In this document: in pieces, positions 42,400 through 51,023 of the stretch
Layout of the letters: the number at the start of each line of letters is the position of its first letter
Numbering within the stretch: the stretch's first letter is position 1
Assembly (NCBI GenBank): GCA_035913415.1
Contig: JAMIIV010000019.1
Span: 1-64,000 of the forward strand
Source: UBA5070 sp035913415
Lineage (GTDB): Bacteria > Fibrobacterota > Fibrobacteria > UBA5070
DNA length: 64,000 bases
Reading direction: 5' to 3'
Notes under the pieces: model-generated
Database searches by the model: none
Told to the model about the DNA's origin: nothing
Seen by the model: the letters and a program-made list of their open reading frames with translations, nothing else
Translations under genes and position numbers: made by a program

Positions 42400-42777
42400 A
42401 TGTCCGAGTCCCAGGTGCCCTCCGATCTGCTCTACGCCGCCTCCCACGAATGGATTCGCCAGGAAGGGGACGTGGTCACCGTGGGCATCACCGACCACGC
42501 CCAACACGAGCTGGGCGACATCGTATTCGTCGAGCTTCCCGACATCGGGCAGCTTGTGGAGCCAGGCAAGGGTTTCGCCGTGATCGAAGCCGTCAAGACC
42601 GTGGCCGACCTCTACGCTCCCGCCGCGGGCGAAGTGATCGCCGTCAATGACGACCTCGGCTCGAACGCTGGCGCCATCAACGCCGATGCCTACGGCGCCT
42701 GGATCGCCAAGATCCGTCTCTCGGGCCCGCTGTCCTCCGATCTGATGGACGCCACCGCCTACAAGGCCACCCTGTGA
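42400..42777 (+). CDS. gcvH: Glycine cleavage system H protein
   Basis: 125 residues, the usual length. It carries the lipoyl arm that shuttles the aminomethyl group between the P, T and L proteins. The lipoylated lysine is Lys 66 in FAVIEAVKTVADLYAP. HEWIRQEGDVVTVGITDHAQ is the family N-terminus. GAGG lies before the ATG. Its GTGA end overlaps the gcvPA start. The T protein gene is not in the window. Confidence 0.95.
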   Translation: MSESQVPSDLLYAASHEWIRQEGDVVTVGITDHAQHELGDIVFVELPDIGQLVEPGKGFAVIEAVKTVADLYAPAAGEVIAVNDDLGSNAGAINADAYGAWIAKIRLSGPLSSDLMDATAYKATL

Positions 42778-44150
42778 CGCACCGGTTCATCCCCCGGACC
42801 TCTCCCGAGGAAACCGAGATGTTGGCCGCCTCCGGGGTCGCCTCCATCGACGACTTCCTCACCGACATCCCCGCGCACCTGCGGCTCAACCGTCCGCTGG
42901 ACGTTCCTCCCGCGCTGTCGGAGATGGCCCTGGCCCGCGACGTGCGTCGCCTGGCCCAGAAGAACAAGGGCATGACCGACGTCACGAGCTTCCTGGGGAT
43001 GGGCTGGACCAAACATTTCATCCCCGCCGCCGTGGACAGCGTGCTCCAGCGCAGTGAATGGACCACCGCCTACACACCGTACCAGCCCGAAGCATCGCAG
43101 GGCAGCCTGCAGCAGATCTTCGAATACCAGACGATGGTCGCTGAACTGGCCGGCATGGAGATTTCCAACGCATCGCTCTACGACGGGGCCACCGCGCTGG
43201 TCGAAGGCCTGATCATGGCCTCGGCGTGCACTCGCGGCCGCAAGACCTTCGCCATCGCCGGAAGCCTCAATCCCCGGTGGCGCGAAGTCGTCCAGACCTA
43301 CGCCCCCTCCAACGAGTGGTCCTTCCTCGACATCGCCTGGTCCAAGCAGGACGGCCTGCTGGACCGCGTGGCCCTCGAGATGCAGCTTGCCGCCCATTCC
43401 GGCAAGATCGCCGGCATCGTGGTCCAGACGCCCAACGCCTTCGGGCTCCTGGAAGACCTCGTGGGCCTGCGCGAGACCTGCGACCGGCACGGTTGCGTCC
43501 TGCTGGTCGCCGCCGATCCCTTGTCGCTTTCCGTCATCGAGCCCCCCGGCTCCTTCGGTGCCGACATCGTGGTCGGAGAAATGCTCGGACTGGGTGTGCC
43601 CACCTCGCTGGGCGGACCCGCCCTGGGCTACCTGACCACCCTGAAAAAACACATCCGCCAGATGCCTGGTCGTATCGTCGGTCGCACCCTCGACGCCACG
43701 GGCCGGCGCGCCTACTGTCTGACCGCCCAGACCCGCGAGCAGCACATCCGTCGCGAGAAGGCCACCTCGAACATCTGCTCCAACCAGGGGTTGATGACCG
43801 TCGCGGCCACCCTGTGGCTTTCCCTGCAGGGCCCGCAAGGCCTGACCGAAATCGCCGAACAATGCCTCTCGCGCCTGGCCTACGTCCGCGAGGGATTGGG
43901 CATGGCAGGAATCCTGCCGCTGTACGTCGGAACCCCGTTCCAGGAACAGGCGTTCCGCTTGCCCGCCGGGTCCCGCTCCCGCGTCGAGGACGCCTGCCGG
44001 ACCGCGGGACTCCTCCCCGGAATCTGGTTGGCCGATCTGCTTCCCGGGGTTCCCGCCGAAACCTTGCTGGTATGCGTCTCCGAGACCCACACCCGCCAGG
44101 ATCTGGACCTGCTGGTCGCCACACTTTCGTCCGCCGGAGGCCAGGCATGA
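42774..44150 (+). CDS. gcvPA: Glycine dehydrogenase (decarboxylating) subunit 1
   Basis: 458 residues from GTG. It is the N-terminal half of the P protein as found in bacteria with a split enzyme. Motifs: THRFIPRTSPEETEML at the start, TPYQPEASQGSLQQIFEYQT, ASLYDGATALVEGLIMA and a C-terminal RREKATSNICSNQG. The pyridoxal-phosphate lysine lies in the second subunit. It overlaps gcvH by 4 bases and gcvPB by 4 bases, so stoichiometric translation is likely. Confidence 0.95.
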   Translation: MTHRFIPRTSPEETEMLAASGVASIDDFLTDIPAHLRLNRPLDVPPALSEMALARDVRRLAQKNKGMTDVTSFLGMGWTKHFIPAAVDSVLQRSEWTTAYTPYQPEASQGSLQQIFEYQTMVAELAGMEISNASLYDGATALVEGLIMASACTRGRKTFAIAGSLNPRWREVVQTYAPSNEWSFLDIAWSKQDGLLDRVALEMQLAAHSGKIAGIVVQTPNAFGLLEDLVGLRETCDRHGCVLLVAADPLSLSVIEPPGSFGADIVVGEMLGLGVPTSLGGPALGYLTTLKKHIRQMPGRIVGRTLDATGRRAYCLTAQTREQHIRREKATSNICSNQGLMTVAATLWLSLQGPQGLTEIAEQCLSRLAYVREGLGMAGILPLYVGTPFQEQAFRLPAGSRSRVEDACRTAGLLPGIWLADLLPGVPAETLLVCVSETHTRQDLDLLVATLSSAGGQA

Positions 44151-45607
44151 GCTGGAACGACGATGCCGGTCGCACCTTGTTCGAAAAATCCCGCCCCGGC
44201 CAACGTGGTACCGGCCCCTTGGAATGGGATGTCGATCGCCCTGGACTGGACGCCCTGGTTCCGTCCACCTTCCGGCGCAAACGCGCCCCGCGGCTGCCGG
44301 AGCTCGCCGAAGGCGAGGTGGTGCGCCACTTCGTGAATCTCAGCAACAAGAACCACCACATCGACAAGGGGTTCTATCCGCTGGGCTCGTGCACCATGAA
44401 GTACAACCCCAAGGTCAACGAAAGCCTCGCGCGGTTGTCCGGATTCACCACGGTGCACCCGCTGCAGCCCGCCGAGACCATCCAGGGGGCCCTGGAACTG
44501 ATGTGGCGCCTGGAGCACATGCTGGCCGAAGTGTCGGGCATGGATTCGGTCAGCCTGCAGCCATCGGCCGGTGCCCACGGCGAGCTGACCGCCCTGCTGG
44601 TGATCCGCGCCTACCACCTGTCGCGCGGTGAAACGCGCAAGCGCATCCTGATCCCCGATTCGGCCCACGGCACCAACCCCGCCTCGGCCGCGATCGCGGG
44701 ATTCGAGTGCGTGACAGTGAAGTCCGGGCCCGACGGCCGCACCGACGTGGACGATCTCAAATCCAAGTTGGGCCCGGACGTGGCCGCCTTCATGATCACC
44801 AACCCCAACACCGTCGGACTCTTCGAGACCCGGGTCGAGGAAATCTGCGCGGCCTGCCACGCGGTGGGCGCCCAGGTGTACATGGACGGCGCGAACCTCA
44901 ACGCCCTGGTGGGCATCACGCGTCCCGGCGACCTCGGTTTCGACGCGATGCACTTCAACCTGCACAAGACCTTCAGCACCCCCCACGGCGGCGGTGGTCC
45001 GGGCTGCGGCCCCATCGGCGTGAAGAGCCATCTGGCGCCGTTTCTGCCTTCGCCCCGCGTCGAAAATCGCGACGGGCGGTTCACGCTGGAAAAGCCCTCC
45101 ACCAGCATCGGACCTGTGCATGGGGCGTTCGGCAACTTCCTGGTGATGGTGCGCGCCTACGCCTACATCCTGGCCATGGGTCCCGAGGGATTGTCCCGGG
45201 TGGGACGCACCGCCGTCCTGAACGCCAACTACCTCTACGCGAAGATCAAACATGTCATGGGAACCCGCTTCGAGGGCCCGTACATGCACGAATTCGTGCT
45301 GGACGGTTCGCCGCTGAAAGCCCACGGACTGCACACCTCGGACTTCGCCAAGCGGCTGATGGACTTCGGTGTCTACGCCCCCACGATCTACTTCCCGCAG
45401 ATCGTGCCCGAGGCCATGATGATCGAACCCACCGAGACCGAAAGCCGCGAGACCCTCGATCGCTTCGCCGAGGCGTTCCTGCAGGTGCACGAGGAATGCC
45501 GCACCAACCCCGACTTCGTGAAGACGGCGCCCCACAACCTGCCCCTGCGGCGCGTCGACGAGGTCAAGGCCGCCAAGGACCTGATCCTCACCCATCCGTT
45601 CGACTGA
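44147..45607 (+). CDS. gcvPB: Glycine dehydrogenase (decarboxylating) subunit 2
   Basis: 486 residues from an ATG overlapping the gcvPA stop (ATGA). It holds the cofactor site: the lysine that binds pyridoxal phosphate is Lys 274 in HFNLHKTFSTPHGGGGPGCG. HHIDKGFYPLGSCTMKYNPK near residue 65 is typical of the second half of the split P protein. With gcvPA it decarboxylates glycine and passes the aminomethyl group to H protein. The reading frame extends upstream in the ORF sense but that part lies over gcvPA. A strong terminator follows. Confidence 0.95.
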   Translation: MSWNDDAGRTLFEKSRPGQRGTGPLEWDVDRPGLDALVPSTFRRKRAPRLPELAEGEVVRHFVNLSNKNHHIDKGFYPLGSCTMKYNPKVNESLARLSGFTTVHPLQPAETIQGALELMWRLEHMLAEVSGMDSVSLQPSAGAHGELTALLVIRAYHLSRGETRKRILIPDSAHGTNPASAAIAGFECVTVKSGPDGRTDVDDLKSKLGPDVAAFMITNPNTVGLFETRVEEICAACHAVGAQVYMDGANLNALVGITRPGDLGFDAMHFNLHKTFSTPHGGGGPGCGPIGVKSHLAPFLPSPRVENRDGRFTLEKPSTSIGPVHGAFGNFLVMVRAYAYILAMGPEGLSRVGRTAVLNANYLYAKIKHVMGTRFEGPYMHEFVLDGSPLKAHGLHTSDFAKRLMDFGVYAPTIYFPQIVPEAMMIEPTETESRETLDRFAEAFLQVHEECRTNPDFVKTAPHNLPLRRVDEVKAAKDLILTHPFD

Positions 45608-45637
45608 CGGAATCCGTCCAAGGTTCCGGACCTCCCG

Positions 45638-45676
45638 AGGCCCGCCGTCCCCACCGGGGATCGGCGGGCCTTTTTG
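45638..45676 (+). terminator. Intrinsic terminator of the gcv operon
   Basis: AGGCCCGCCG (45638-45647) and CGGCGGGCCT (45662-45671) form a perfect 10-bp GC stem with a 14-base loop, followed by TTTT. Textbook form. Confidence 0.92.
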
Positions 45677-45823
45677 CGTCTTGTCCAGAGGTCTTGTACC
45701 CCCGCCGAAACATCGGATTCCTAGGTTACCTTGCTCGCCTGGGTGCCTCGTACCCGAGGCTCCCGTGATGTCCATTCCACACCCTCCGTCGCCCTTGCGC
45801 CGACCTTCGAGGCACCCGCACCT

Positions 45824-47272
45824 ATGCCCTTGAATTCCTTCACCGCATCCGATCTCGCCCACCTCGCGGAACGCGGCATCGACAGCCGCGAAATCGCCTC
45901 GCAGGTCACCATCCTGCGCCAAGGTGCCACGGCCCCCCTGCTGGACCGGGCCGCCACCGTCGGCGACGGCATCGTGGCACGCCCCCTCCCCGACCTGCAG
46001 CGCTTCGTACCGGCCTTCGAGGCCGCCGCCGCGCGTGGCGAGGCCGGATTCTTCGTGCCCGCCTCGGGGGCCGCCAGCCGCATGTTCGCCAGCCTGCGCC
46101 AACTGGTTTCGGGCACCCACCCCACACCGGAAGCCGAGACGGCAAAACTCATGACCCTGGCGCGCACTCCCGTGGTGGCGCGCAACCTGTGGGACAAGGG
46201 GATTTCGCCCGACGACGCCGTAGGTATCGCGCGCCTGATGGTCGAGGACCCTCCGATCGGGTACGGCTGGGCCTCCCGCCCCAAGGCCTTCGTGCCCTTC
46301 CACGAAGACCCGGAAGATTCCTTCCCCCTTCGTACCCCCCTGGTGGAGCAGGTCGCCGAGGCCTCGGAGATCCTGGGGAAATCCGGCAAAGGTGTCCTGC
46401 ATTTCACCTTGCCCGAGGCTTGGCCTCTCCCTTCGGGATTCGACGAACACTGCCGCGCATTGTCCCGTCGCCATGGTGGCGACATCGTCGCGGCCGCCTC
46501 GCTGCAGTCGCCTTCCACGGACACGCTCTCGCTGGGACCCGACGGGCAAATCGTGCGCGACAGTGAAGGCTTCCCTGCACTGCGTGCGGGTGGGCACGGC
46601 TCGTTGCTGCCCAACCTGGAAATGACCCCGGGCCGTGTGGTCCTGGTCAAGAACATCGACAACATCCAGCCCGACGCGCGACGCGCGGTGGTGGTGCCTT
46701 GGCGCAAGGCATTGGGGGCCCTGGCTTTGGCCTTGCGCGATGCCGCGGACGATTTCCTCGCCTCCGGCGATGCCGCGGCCCTGCGTGCCTTGGCCGCCGA
46801 CCTGGGCATCGGGTTGCCCGCCTCCGACCTGGCGCTGCGCCAGACGGTCGACCGCCCCCTGCGCGTGGCCGGCATGGTGCCCAACGTGGGTGAACCAGGC
46901 GGCGGCCCGTTCTGGATCACCCTGGGTGATGGAACCCAACGCCTGGAGATCGTCGAACAATCCGAAGTGGCTCCCCAGCAAAAGAGCCTGCTGGGCACCA
47001 GCACCCACTTCAATCCGGTCGAGTTGGCCTGCTGCTTCCGCAAGCGCGACGGATCGACTTGGCCGCTGCAAGACCACATCGATCCGTCGCGGGCTTTCCT
47101 GTCCACCAAGCCCTCTCCCAAAGGCGACATCCGTGTTCTGGAGCGCCCAGGCCTCTGGAACGGCTCCATGTCCCTGTGGTGGACCATTTTCCTGGAAATC
47201 CCGCTGGATACGTTCCTTCCCGCCAAGACCATTCACGATCTCGCCCATCCATGGCGGGTCGGCACGGTCTGA
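45824..47272 (+). CDS. DUF4301 family protein
   Basis: 482 residues from the ATG at 45824 (in-frame TTG or GTG starts exist up to 45731). PLNSFTASDLAHLAERGIDS at the start, FFVPASGAASRMFASLRQLV, DVVAAASLQ-like stretches, MTPGRVVLVKNIDNIQPDAR and NPVELACCFRKRDGSTWPLQ match DUF4301, a family known mainly from Bacteroidota and relatives. PASGAASRMF resembles a nucleotidyl- or phosphate-binding loop (sugar nucleotidyltransferase-like), but the function is not established. TAGGTTAC at 45722-45729 may be its promoter. A terminator follows at 47306. Confidence 0.8.
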   Translation: MPLNSFTASDLAHLAERGIDSREIASQVTILRQGATAPLLDRAATVGDGIVARPLPDLQRFVPAFEAAAARGEAGFFVPASGAASRMFASLRQLVSGTHPTPEAETAKLMTLARTPVVARNLWDKGISPDDAVGIARLMVEDPPIGYGWASRPKAFVPFHEDPEDSFPLRTPLVEQVAEASEILGKSGKGVLHFTLPEAWPLPSGFDEHCRALSRRHGGDIVAAASLQSPSTDTLSLGPDGQIVRDSEGFPALRAGGHGSLLPNLEMTPGRVVLVKNIDNIQPDARRAVVVPWRKALGALALALRDAADDFLASGDAAALRALAADLGIGLPASDLALRQTVDRPLRVAGMVPNVGEPGGGPFWITLGDGTQRLEIVEQSEVAPQQKSLLGTSTHFNPVELACCFRKRDGSTWPLQDHIDPSRAFLSTKPSPKGDIRVLERPGLWNGSMSLWWTIFLEIPLDTFLPAKTIHDLAHPWRVGTV

Positions 47273-47305
47273 TCGTTTTCTCGGGGAGTTTCCCACGGGA
47301 AAGCA

Positions 47306-47338
47306 CGGCGCACGGGTTCCCGGGCGCCGTTTCTGTTT
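47306..47338 (+). terminator. Intrinsic terminator after the DUF4301 gene
   Basis: CGGCGC (47306-47311) pairs with GCGCCG (47324-47329), with an inner CGGG/CCCG stem, followed by TTTCTGTTTT. Stem and T-run are both present. Confidence 0.8.
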
Positions 47339-47479
47339 TGGAGTGCGTGCGATGGGAAAAACTCACGAATCGACACGGATTGCCATGACAAATGACAATC
47401 AGTCCTGACGAATTGCCACTCCTTTCCAATGGCATTCTGCCAAGCCGGGATGGCATGATTCGATGGGTTTCGATGCGAT

Positions 47480-47495
47480 TGGCCTGAGGTTTGCA
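47480..47495 (+). promoter_or_regulatory. Sigma-54 promoter of the ammonium transporter gene
   Basis: TGGCCTGAGGTTTGCA fits the -24/-12 consensus TGGCACG-N4-TTGCW at every position except two. GG and GC are 12 bases apart as required. A start near 47507 gives a leader of about 60 bases before ATG 47567. Control by nitrogen supply is the normal role of such promoters. Confidence 0.85.
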
Positions 47496-47566
47496 AACCC
47501 ACGACGTCAAATCGGACACGGCCACCGTGCACGACCACAGCTCCACCCTCCTGGAAGGATTCCACC

Positions 47567-49051
47567 ATGCGACTTGCCCAAAGCCTCCACCGAGCCGGAA
47601 TGGCTCTGGCACTGATCGGCGGACTTACGTTCGCCTCGGCGCAGGACACCCCCGCCGTCGCTGCCGACAGCGCGGCCCCTGTCGCGACGGTGGTGGATTC
47701 CGCCTCGGCTCCGGTTGCCGACTCCGCGCTGATCCAGCGTGTGGCAGACCTCGAAGCGTACATGAACAACGTCGCCCCCACCAAGCTCACGGGAATCCCC
47801 GGGCCCGGCCACAACGGCTTCCTGATGGTCTGCGCCGCTTTGGTGCTGTTCATGACCCTCCCCGGCCTCTTCCTGTTCTACGGCGGCCTCGTCCGCACCA
47901 AGAACGTCCTCTCGATCATCGCCCAGTGCTTCGGCATCGCGGGCATGGTGACCCTCCTTTGGTGGGCTGTGGGCTATTCGCTGGCCTTCGAAGGCGGCAA
48001 CGCCTTCATCGGCACCTTCGGCAAGGCATTCCTGAAGGGCGTCGGCATCGCCCCCAACACAGGCTACTCGGCCTGGGTTTCGGAATCCGTGTTCGCCATG
48101 TACCAGCTCATGTTCGCGATCATCACCCCGGCCCTCATCATCGGCGCCATCGCCGAGCGCATGAAGTTCAAGGCCGTGATGCTGTTCGTGTTGCTGTGGA
48201 TGCTCATCGTCTACTTCCCGCTGGCCCACATGGTCTGGGGCGCCACCGGCCTGATGAACGGTGTCTGGAATGCCGCGGCCTCGATCAAGGCCATCGACTT
48301 CGCCGGCGGTACCGTTGTGCACATGAGCTCGGGCTGGTCGGCTCTGGTGCTCATGATCATCCTCGGCAAGCGCAAGGGCTGGGGCAAGCAGAACTTCGCT
48401 CCCCACAGCCTGGTCCTGACCGCTATCGGCACCGGGATGCTCTGGGTTGGCTGGTACGGCTTCAACGCCGGCTCCGCGGTCGCTGCCGACGGTATCGCCT
48501 CGCAGGCCTTCATGACCACCACCCTGGCCACCGGCGTCGCCGCCTTCGTCTGGCCCATGCTCGAATGGATGAAGACCGGCAAGCCCACGGTCCTGGGCTT
48601 CTGCTCGGGTGCGGTCGCAGGCCTGGTCGTTGTCACTCCGGCCACCGGCTTCATCACCGCCACCGGTGCGGTGCTCATCGGCGTCGCCGCCGGCGTGATC
48701 CCCTACTTCGCTTGCACCAGCCTCAAACGCGCCCTCAAGTACGACGACGCTCTGGACACCTTCGGCGTGCACGGTGTCGGCGGCACGCTGGGTGCTCTTC
48801 TCACGGGCTTCCTGGCCACCGCGGAAGCCAACCCGAACCTGAACCTGAACCTCGCGGACATCGTCGGCAAGACTCTCTGGCTCGAGCAGCTCAAGGCCAT
48901 GGGTCTCACCATCGCCCTGTCCGTGATCGCCACCGTGGTCATCGCCTACATCCTGAAGTTCACCGTCGGCCTCCGTCCCGAGCAGGACGAGGAAGAGCAG
49001 GGCCTGGACCTCGTCGAGCACGGCGAACAGGGCTACCACTACCAGGACTGA
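47567..49051 (+). CDS. amt: Ammonium transporter (Amt family)
   Basis: 494 residues. A signal peptide (residues 1-25) is followed by an acidic/Ala-rich stretch, then the family core: MTLPGLFLFYGGLVRTKNVL, MYQLMFAIITPALIIGAIAE, GAATGL-like and GTVVHMSSGWSALVL, and GFNAGSAVAADGIASQAF with 11 membrane helices. It conducts ammonium across the inner membrane. GGAAGGA before the ATG is a good ribosome-binding site. The sigma-54 promoter implies nitrogen control. No glnK (PII) gene is adjacent, which is unusual because amt and glnK are often paired. An intrinsic terminator ends the unit. Confidence 0.95.
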   Translation: MRLAQSLHRAGMALALIGGLTFASAQDTPAVAADSAAPVATVVDSASAPVADSALIQRVADLEAYMNNVAPTKLTGIPGPGHNGFLMVCAALVLFMTLPGLFLFYGGLVRTKNVLSIIAQCFGIAGMVTLLWWAVGYSLAFEGGNAFIGTFGKAFLKGVGIAPNTGYSAWVSESVFAMYQLMFAIITPALIIGAIAERMKFKAVMLFVLLWMLIVYFPLAHMVWGATGLMNGVWNAAASIKAIDFAGGTVVHMSSGWSALVLMIILGKRKGWGKQNFAPHSLVLTAIGTGMLWVGWYGFNAGSAVAADGIASQAFMTTTLATGVAAFVWPMLEWMKTGKPTVLGFCSGAVAGLVVVTPATGFITATGAVLIGVAAGVIPYFACTSLKRALKYDDALDTFGVHGVGGTLGALLTGFLATAEANPNLNLNLADIVGKTLWLEQLKAMGLTIALSVIATVVIAYILKFTVGLRPEQDEEEQGLDLVEHGEQGYHYQD

Positions 49052-49103
49052 AACACGAAGCCACCGCCCCGGAAGATCGCTCCAGGGTTGTGATCGATCT
49101 CCA

Positions 49104-49139
49104 ACGGGGAGAAGGGTTCAACCCTCCTCCCCGTTTTTG
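49104..49139 (+). terminator. Intrinsic terminator of amt
   Basis: ACGGGGA (49104-49110) with TCCCCGT (49128-49134) and an inner AGGGTT/AACCCT stem, followed by TTTTTGCGTTTT. Clear intrinsic form. Confidence 0.9.
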
Positions 49140-49228
49140 CGTTTTGCCGTTTACCGATCGCGGTGCCCGAAACCCCGAACTGGCCGCAGTCGCAGGCCCC
49201 CCAAAAACCGCCGCCGACGGTTACAGAA

Positions 49229-49732
49229 TCACAACAAAGGCAGGGAAAGACGGGGAGCCGCCCCTTCGTGGCCCAGCAACAGCGCCTTGATGGCCGGGCC
49301 CCCGGCCGAATATCCCCCGAGCGTGCCATTGGAAGCCACCACCCGATGGCAGGGCACCACCAGCGGAAAGGGATTGCGGCGCATGGCCTGCCCGATGGCC
49401 TGGTATCCGCGCGCGATTCCCGCCAGGGAAGCGACGTCCGCGTAGGTGAACGTGCGCCCCGCGGGAATTCCCTCCAGCACCGCGAGAATCGCGGCGGTTC
49501 GGACAGGAACGAACGACCAGTCCAGAAGCTCGAGAATCGCGGGCGGGGCGCGGCGTTGGCTCCAGGCCTCGACCCAATCCTCCAATCGCTTCGCCGGCCC
49601 GGACGCGGACAATTCCCGAGTTCGGCGAACCTCTCCCGAGACCAGCGCCAGGCCCACCAACCGGCCGGACTTCCAGTGCGCTTCCAGGCGAAGCGGCACC
49701 ACCCGCAAAGGATGCGAAGACGTGCCTTCCAA
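49229..49732 (-). CDS. ogt: Methylated-DNA-protein cysteine methyltransferase
   Basis: About 167 residues. The active-site motif VVPCHRVVASNGTLGGYSAG holds the acceptor Cys, and TYADVASLAGIARGYQAIGQ with MRRNPFPL is the DNA-binding helix region. It removes O6-alkyl groups from guanine once per molecule. The N-terminal region (VVPLRLEAHWKSGRLVGLAL) is short, of Ogt type. No ATG fits; TTG 49732 directly after the panE stop is the best start, though GTG codons further in (near the VV of LRVVPL) are possible. It is the last gene of the 51023-to-49229 unit. Confidence 0.88.
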   Translation of the reverse strand: MEGTSSHPLRVVPLRLEAHWKSGRLVGLALVSGEVRRTRELSASGPAKRLEDWVEAWSQRRAPPAILELLDWSFVPVRTAAILAVLEGIPAGRTFTYADVASLAGIARGYQAIGQAMRRNPFPLVVPCHRVVASNGTLGGYSAGGPAIKALLLGHEGAAPRLSLPLL

Positions 49733-49734
49733 GG

Positions 49735-50652
49735 TCAGATTCCCGGCGCGACCCGCGCCAGGATGCCATCGTAGAGCTCCCGCATGCGGGGTACCGCGAT
49801 GCCGGCGGCCTCGGCGCGCCGCAGGGGTTCCCCGACGATGGCCTCGTATTCCGTGGGCCTGCCCTTCTGGAAATCGACCAGGATGGAGGGTCGGTACGCG
49901 CCCATGCCTTCGGTCTGGGACATGTTGTCCGAGGCCATGCGCGGATCGAGCTCGACGCCGTCGGCACGCGCTCCCGCGAAGACCTCCTGCATGAGGTCGG
50001 AGGCGAAATCCCGGTGCTGCCGCAGGATGACATCCGTGGTGACGCCGCCAAGGAATAGGGACAACCCCGAGAACGGAACGTTCCAGACCAACTTGCCCCA
50101 TTTCACCTTGCGGCCGTCGGTGGCGCGACGCACAGGCACACCCCCGGCGCGGAAAAGGTCACCCAGGTGGTCGGCCACACCCTGGAGCCGCTCGCGCCCA
50201 ACATCGAAATACGGCGCGAAGGCCAGGCCACCGGCCGCGTAGTGGTGGACCGTTCCGGGCAGCCCCCGTTCGGCGCAGATGAACGCCGCACCACCGAGCA
50301 CGCGTTCGGGCCCCACCGCCTGCGCACAGACCTCTTCGCTTCCCAGACCGTTCATCAGGCTGACGGCCACCCCCTCCTGCCCCAGGACCCTGGGAAGCAT
50401 TCCGGCCAGCAAAGGGGACTGGGCCCACTTGAACCCCAGGATGGCCACGTCGCACACGGGCATTTCGTCTATCGAGCCCCAGGCGTTCACCGGTCCTTGC
50501 CAATTTCCGTCCACGCTTTCCAGGCGCAGTCCGTCGCGACGGACCGTTTCGAGCTCCGAGTGGTACAGGAAATGCACCTCGGCACCGGCCTGCACCAGCC
50601 GGGCACCGTAATACCCACCCACCGCTCCGGAACCCAGGATGGCGATCTTCAC
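49735..50652 (-). CDS. panE: 2-dehydropantoate 2-reductase
   Basis: 305 residues, the usual length. It reduces ketopantoate with NADPH in pantothenate (coenzyme A) synthesis. The N-terminus VKIAILGSGAVGGYYGARL is the dinucleotide-binding GxGxxG fold; KWGKLVWNVPFSGLSLFLGG contains the catalytic lysine. GTG 50652 overlaps the stop of the upstream membrane gene (GTGA) and is preferred over the longer ATG at 50679. No panB or panC genes are near. Confidence 0.88.
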   Translation of the reverse strand: MKIAILGSGAVGGYYGARLVQAGAEVHFLYHSELETVRRDGLRLESVDGNWQGPVNAWGSIDEMPVCDVAILGFKWAQSPLLAGMLPRVLGQEGVAVSLMNGLGSEEVCAQAVGPERVLGGAAFICAERGLPGTVHHYAAGGLAFAPYFDVGRERLQGVADHLGDLFRAGGVPVRRATDGRKVKWGKLVWNVPFSGLSLFLGGVTTDVILRQHRDFASDLMQEVFAGARADGVELDPRMASDNMSQTEGMGAYRPSILVDFQKGRPTEYEAIVGEPLRRAEAAGIAVPRMRELYDGILARVAPGI

Positions 50653-51023
50653 TTGTGGTTTCTCGATTCGGAGGCCCACACACCGAACCCGACGAAGCCC
50701 AGCACCGTGAGCACCAGCAGGGCGGTGGGCTTCTGGTCGCTCAGGAAGCCACGCAGGATGCGCTCGCTCCAGGAGGCCACCATGGTGTAGCCGGCGGTGA
50801 AGACCACGATCCAGGCGAGGGTGCGGAAGAAGAAATGCCAGCGCCCCACCAGTCGGCTGATGAGCCCGTCCAGAGGCCGGGAAACGATGACCACGAAACT
50901 GGTGGCCATGGCGTAGGAGATCTCGCGGACGTGTCCGTGGGCGAAGACGGCGAGGCGGTCAATCTGCAGGGTATGCATCCAGTCCATAGGACCGAAAACT
51001 AGGTTACCGACCACGAACCACAT
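50649..51023 (-). CDS. Small membrane protein of unknown function
   Basis: 124 residues from ATG 51023 (50987 or 50978 possible). Three hydrophobic segments are visible (YAMATSFVVIVSRPL, FFFRTLAWIVVFTAGYTMVA, LLVLTVLGFVGFGVWA). No family recognised; DUF-type PTS-like or lipid-related roles cannot be supported. Its ATG directly abuts the ligA ATG on the other strand in the sequence CATATG. TAGGTCTG lies 10 bases upstream and could initiate a leaderless mRNA. Confidence 0.65.
   Translation of the reverse strand: MWFVVGNLVFGPMDWMHTLQIDRLAVFAHGHVREISYAMATSFVVIVSRPLDGLISRLVGRWHFFFRTLAWIVVFTAGYTMVASWSERILRGFLSDQKPTALLVLTVLGFVGFGVWASESRNHK

Noticed and set aside
43880..47296. 1138-residue open frame on the minus strand across gcvPA, gcvPB and the DUF4301 gene
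   Set aside because: It is antisense to three well-supported genes and has no family motifs; long antisense frames are expected at this GC content.
47396..47470. A second sigma-54 site (TGGCAT-type) upstream of amt
   Set aside because: TGGCAT near 47453 lacks the TTGC half at the right distance; only 47480-47495 fits.
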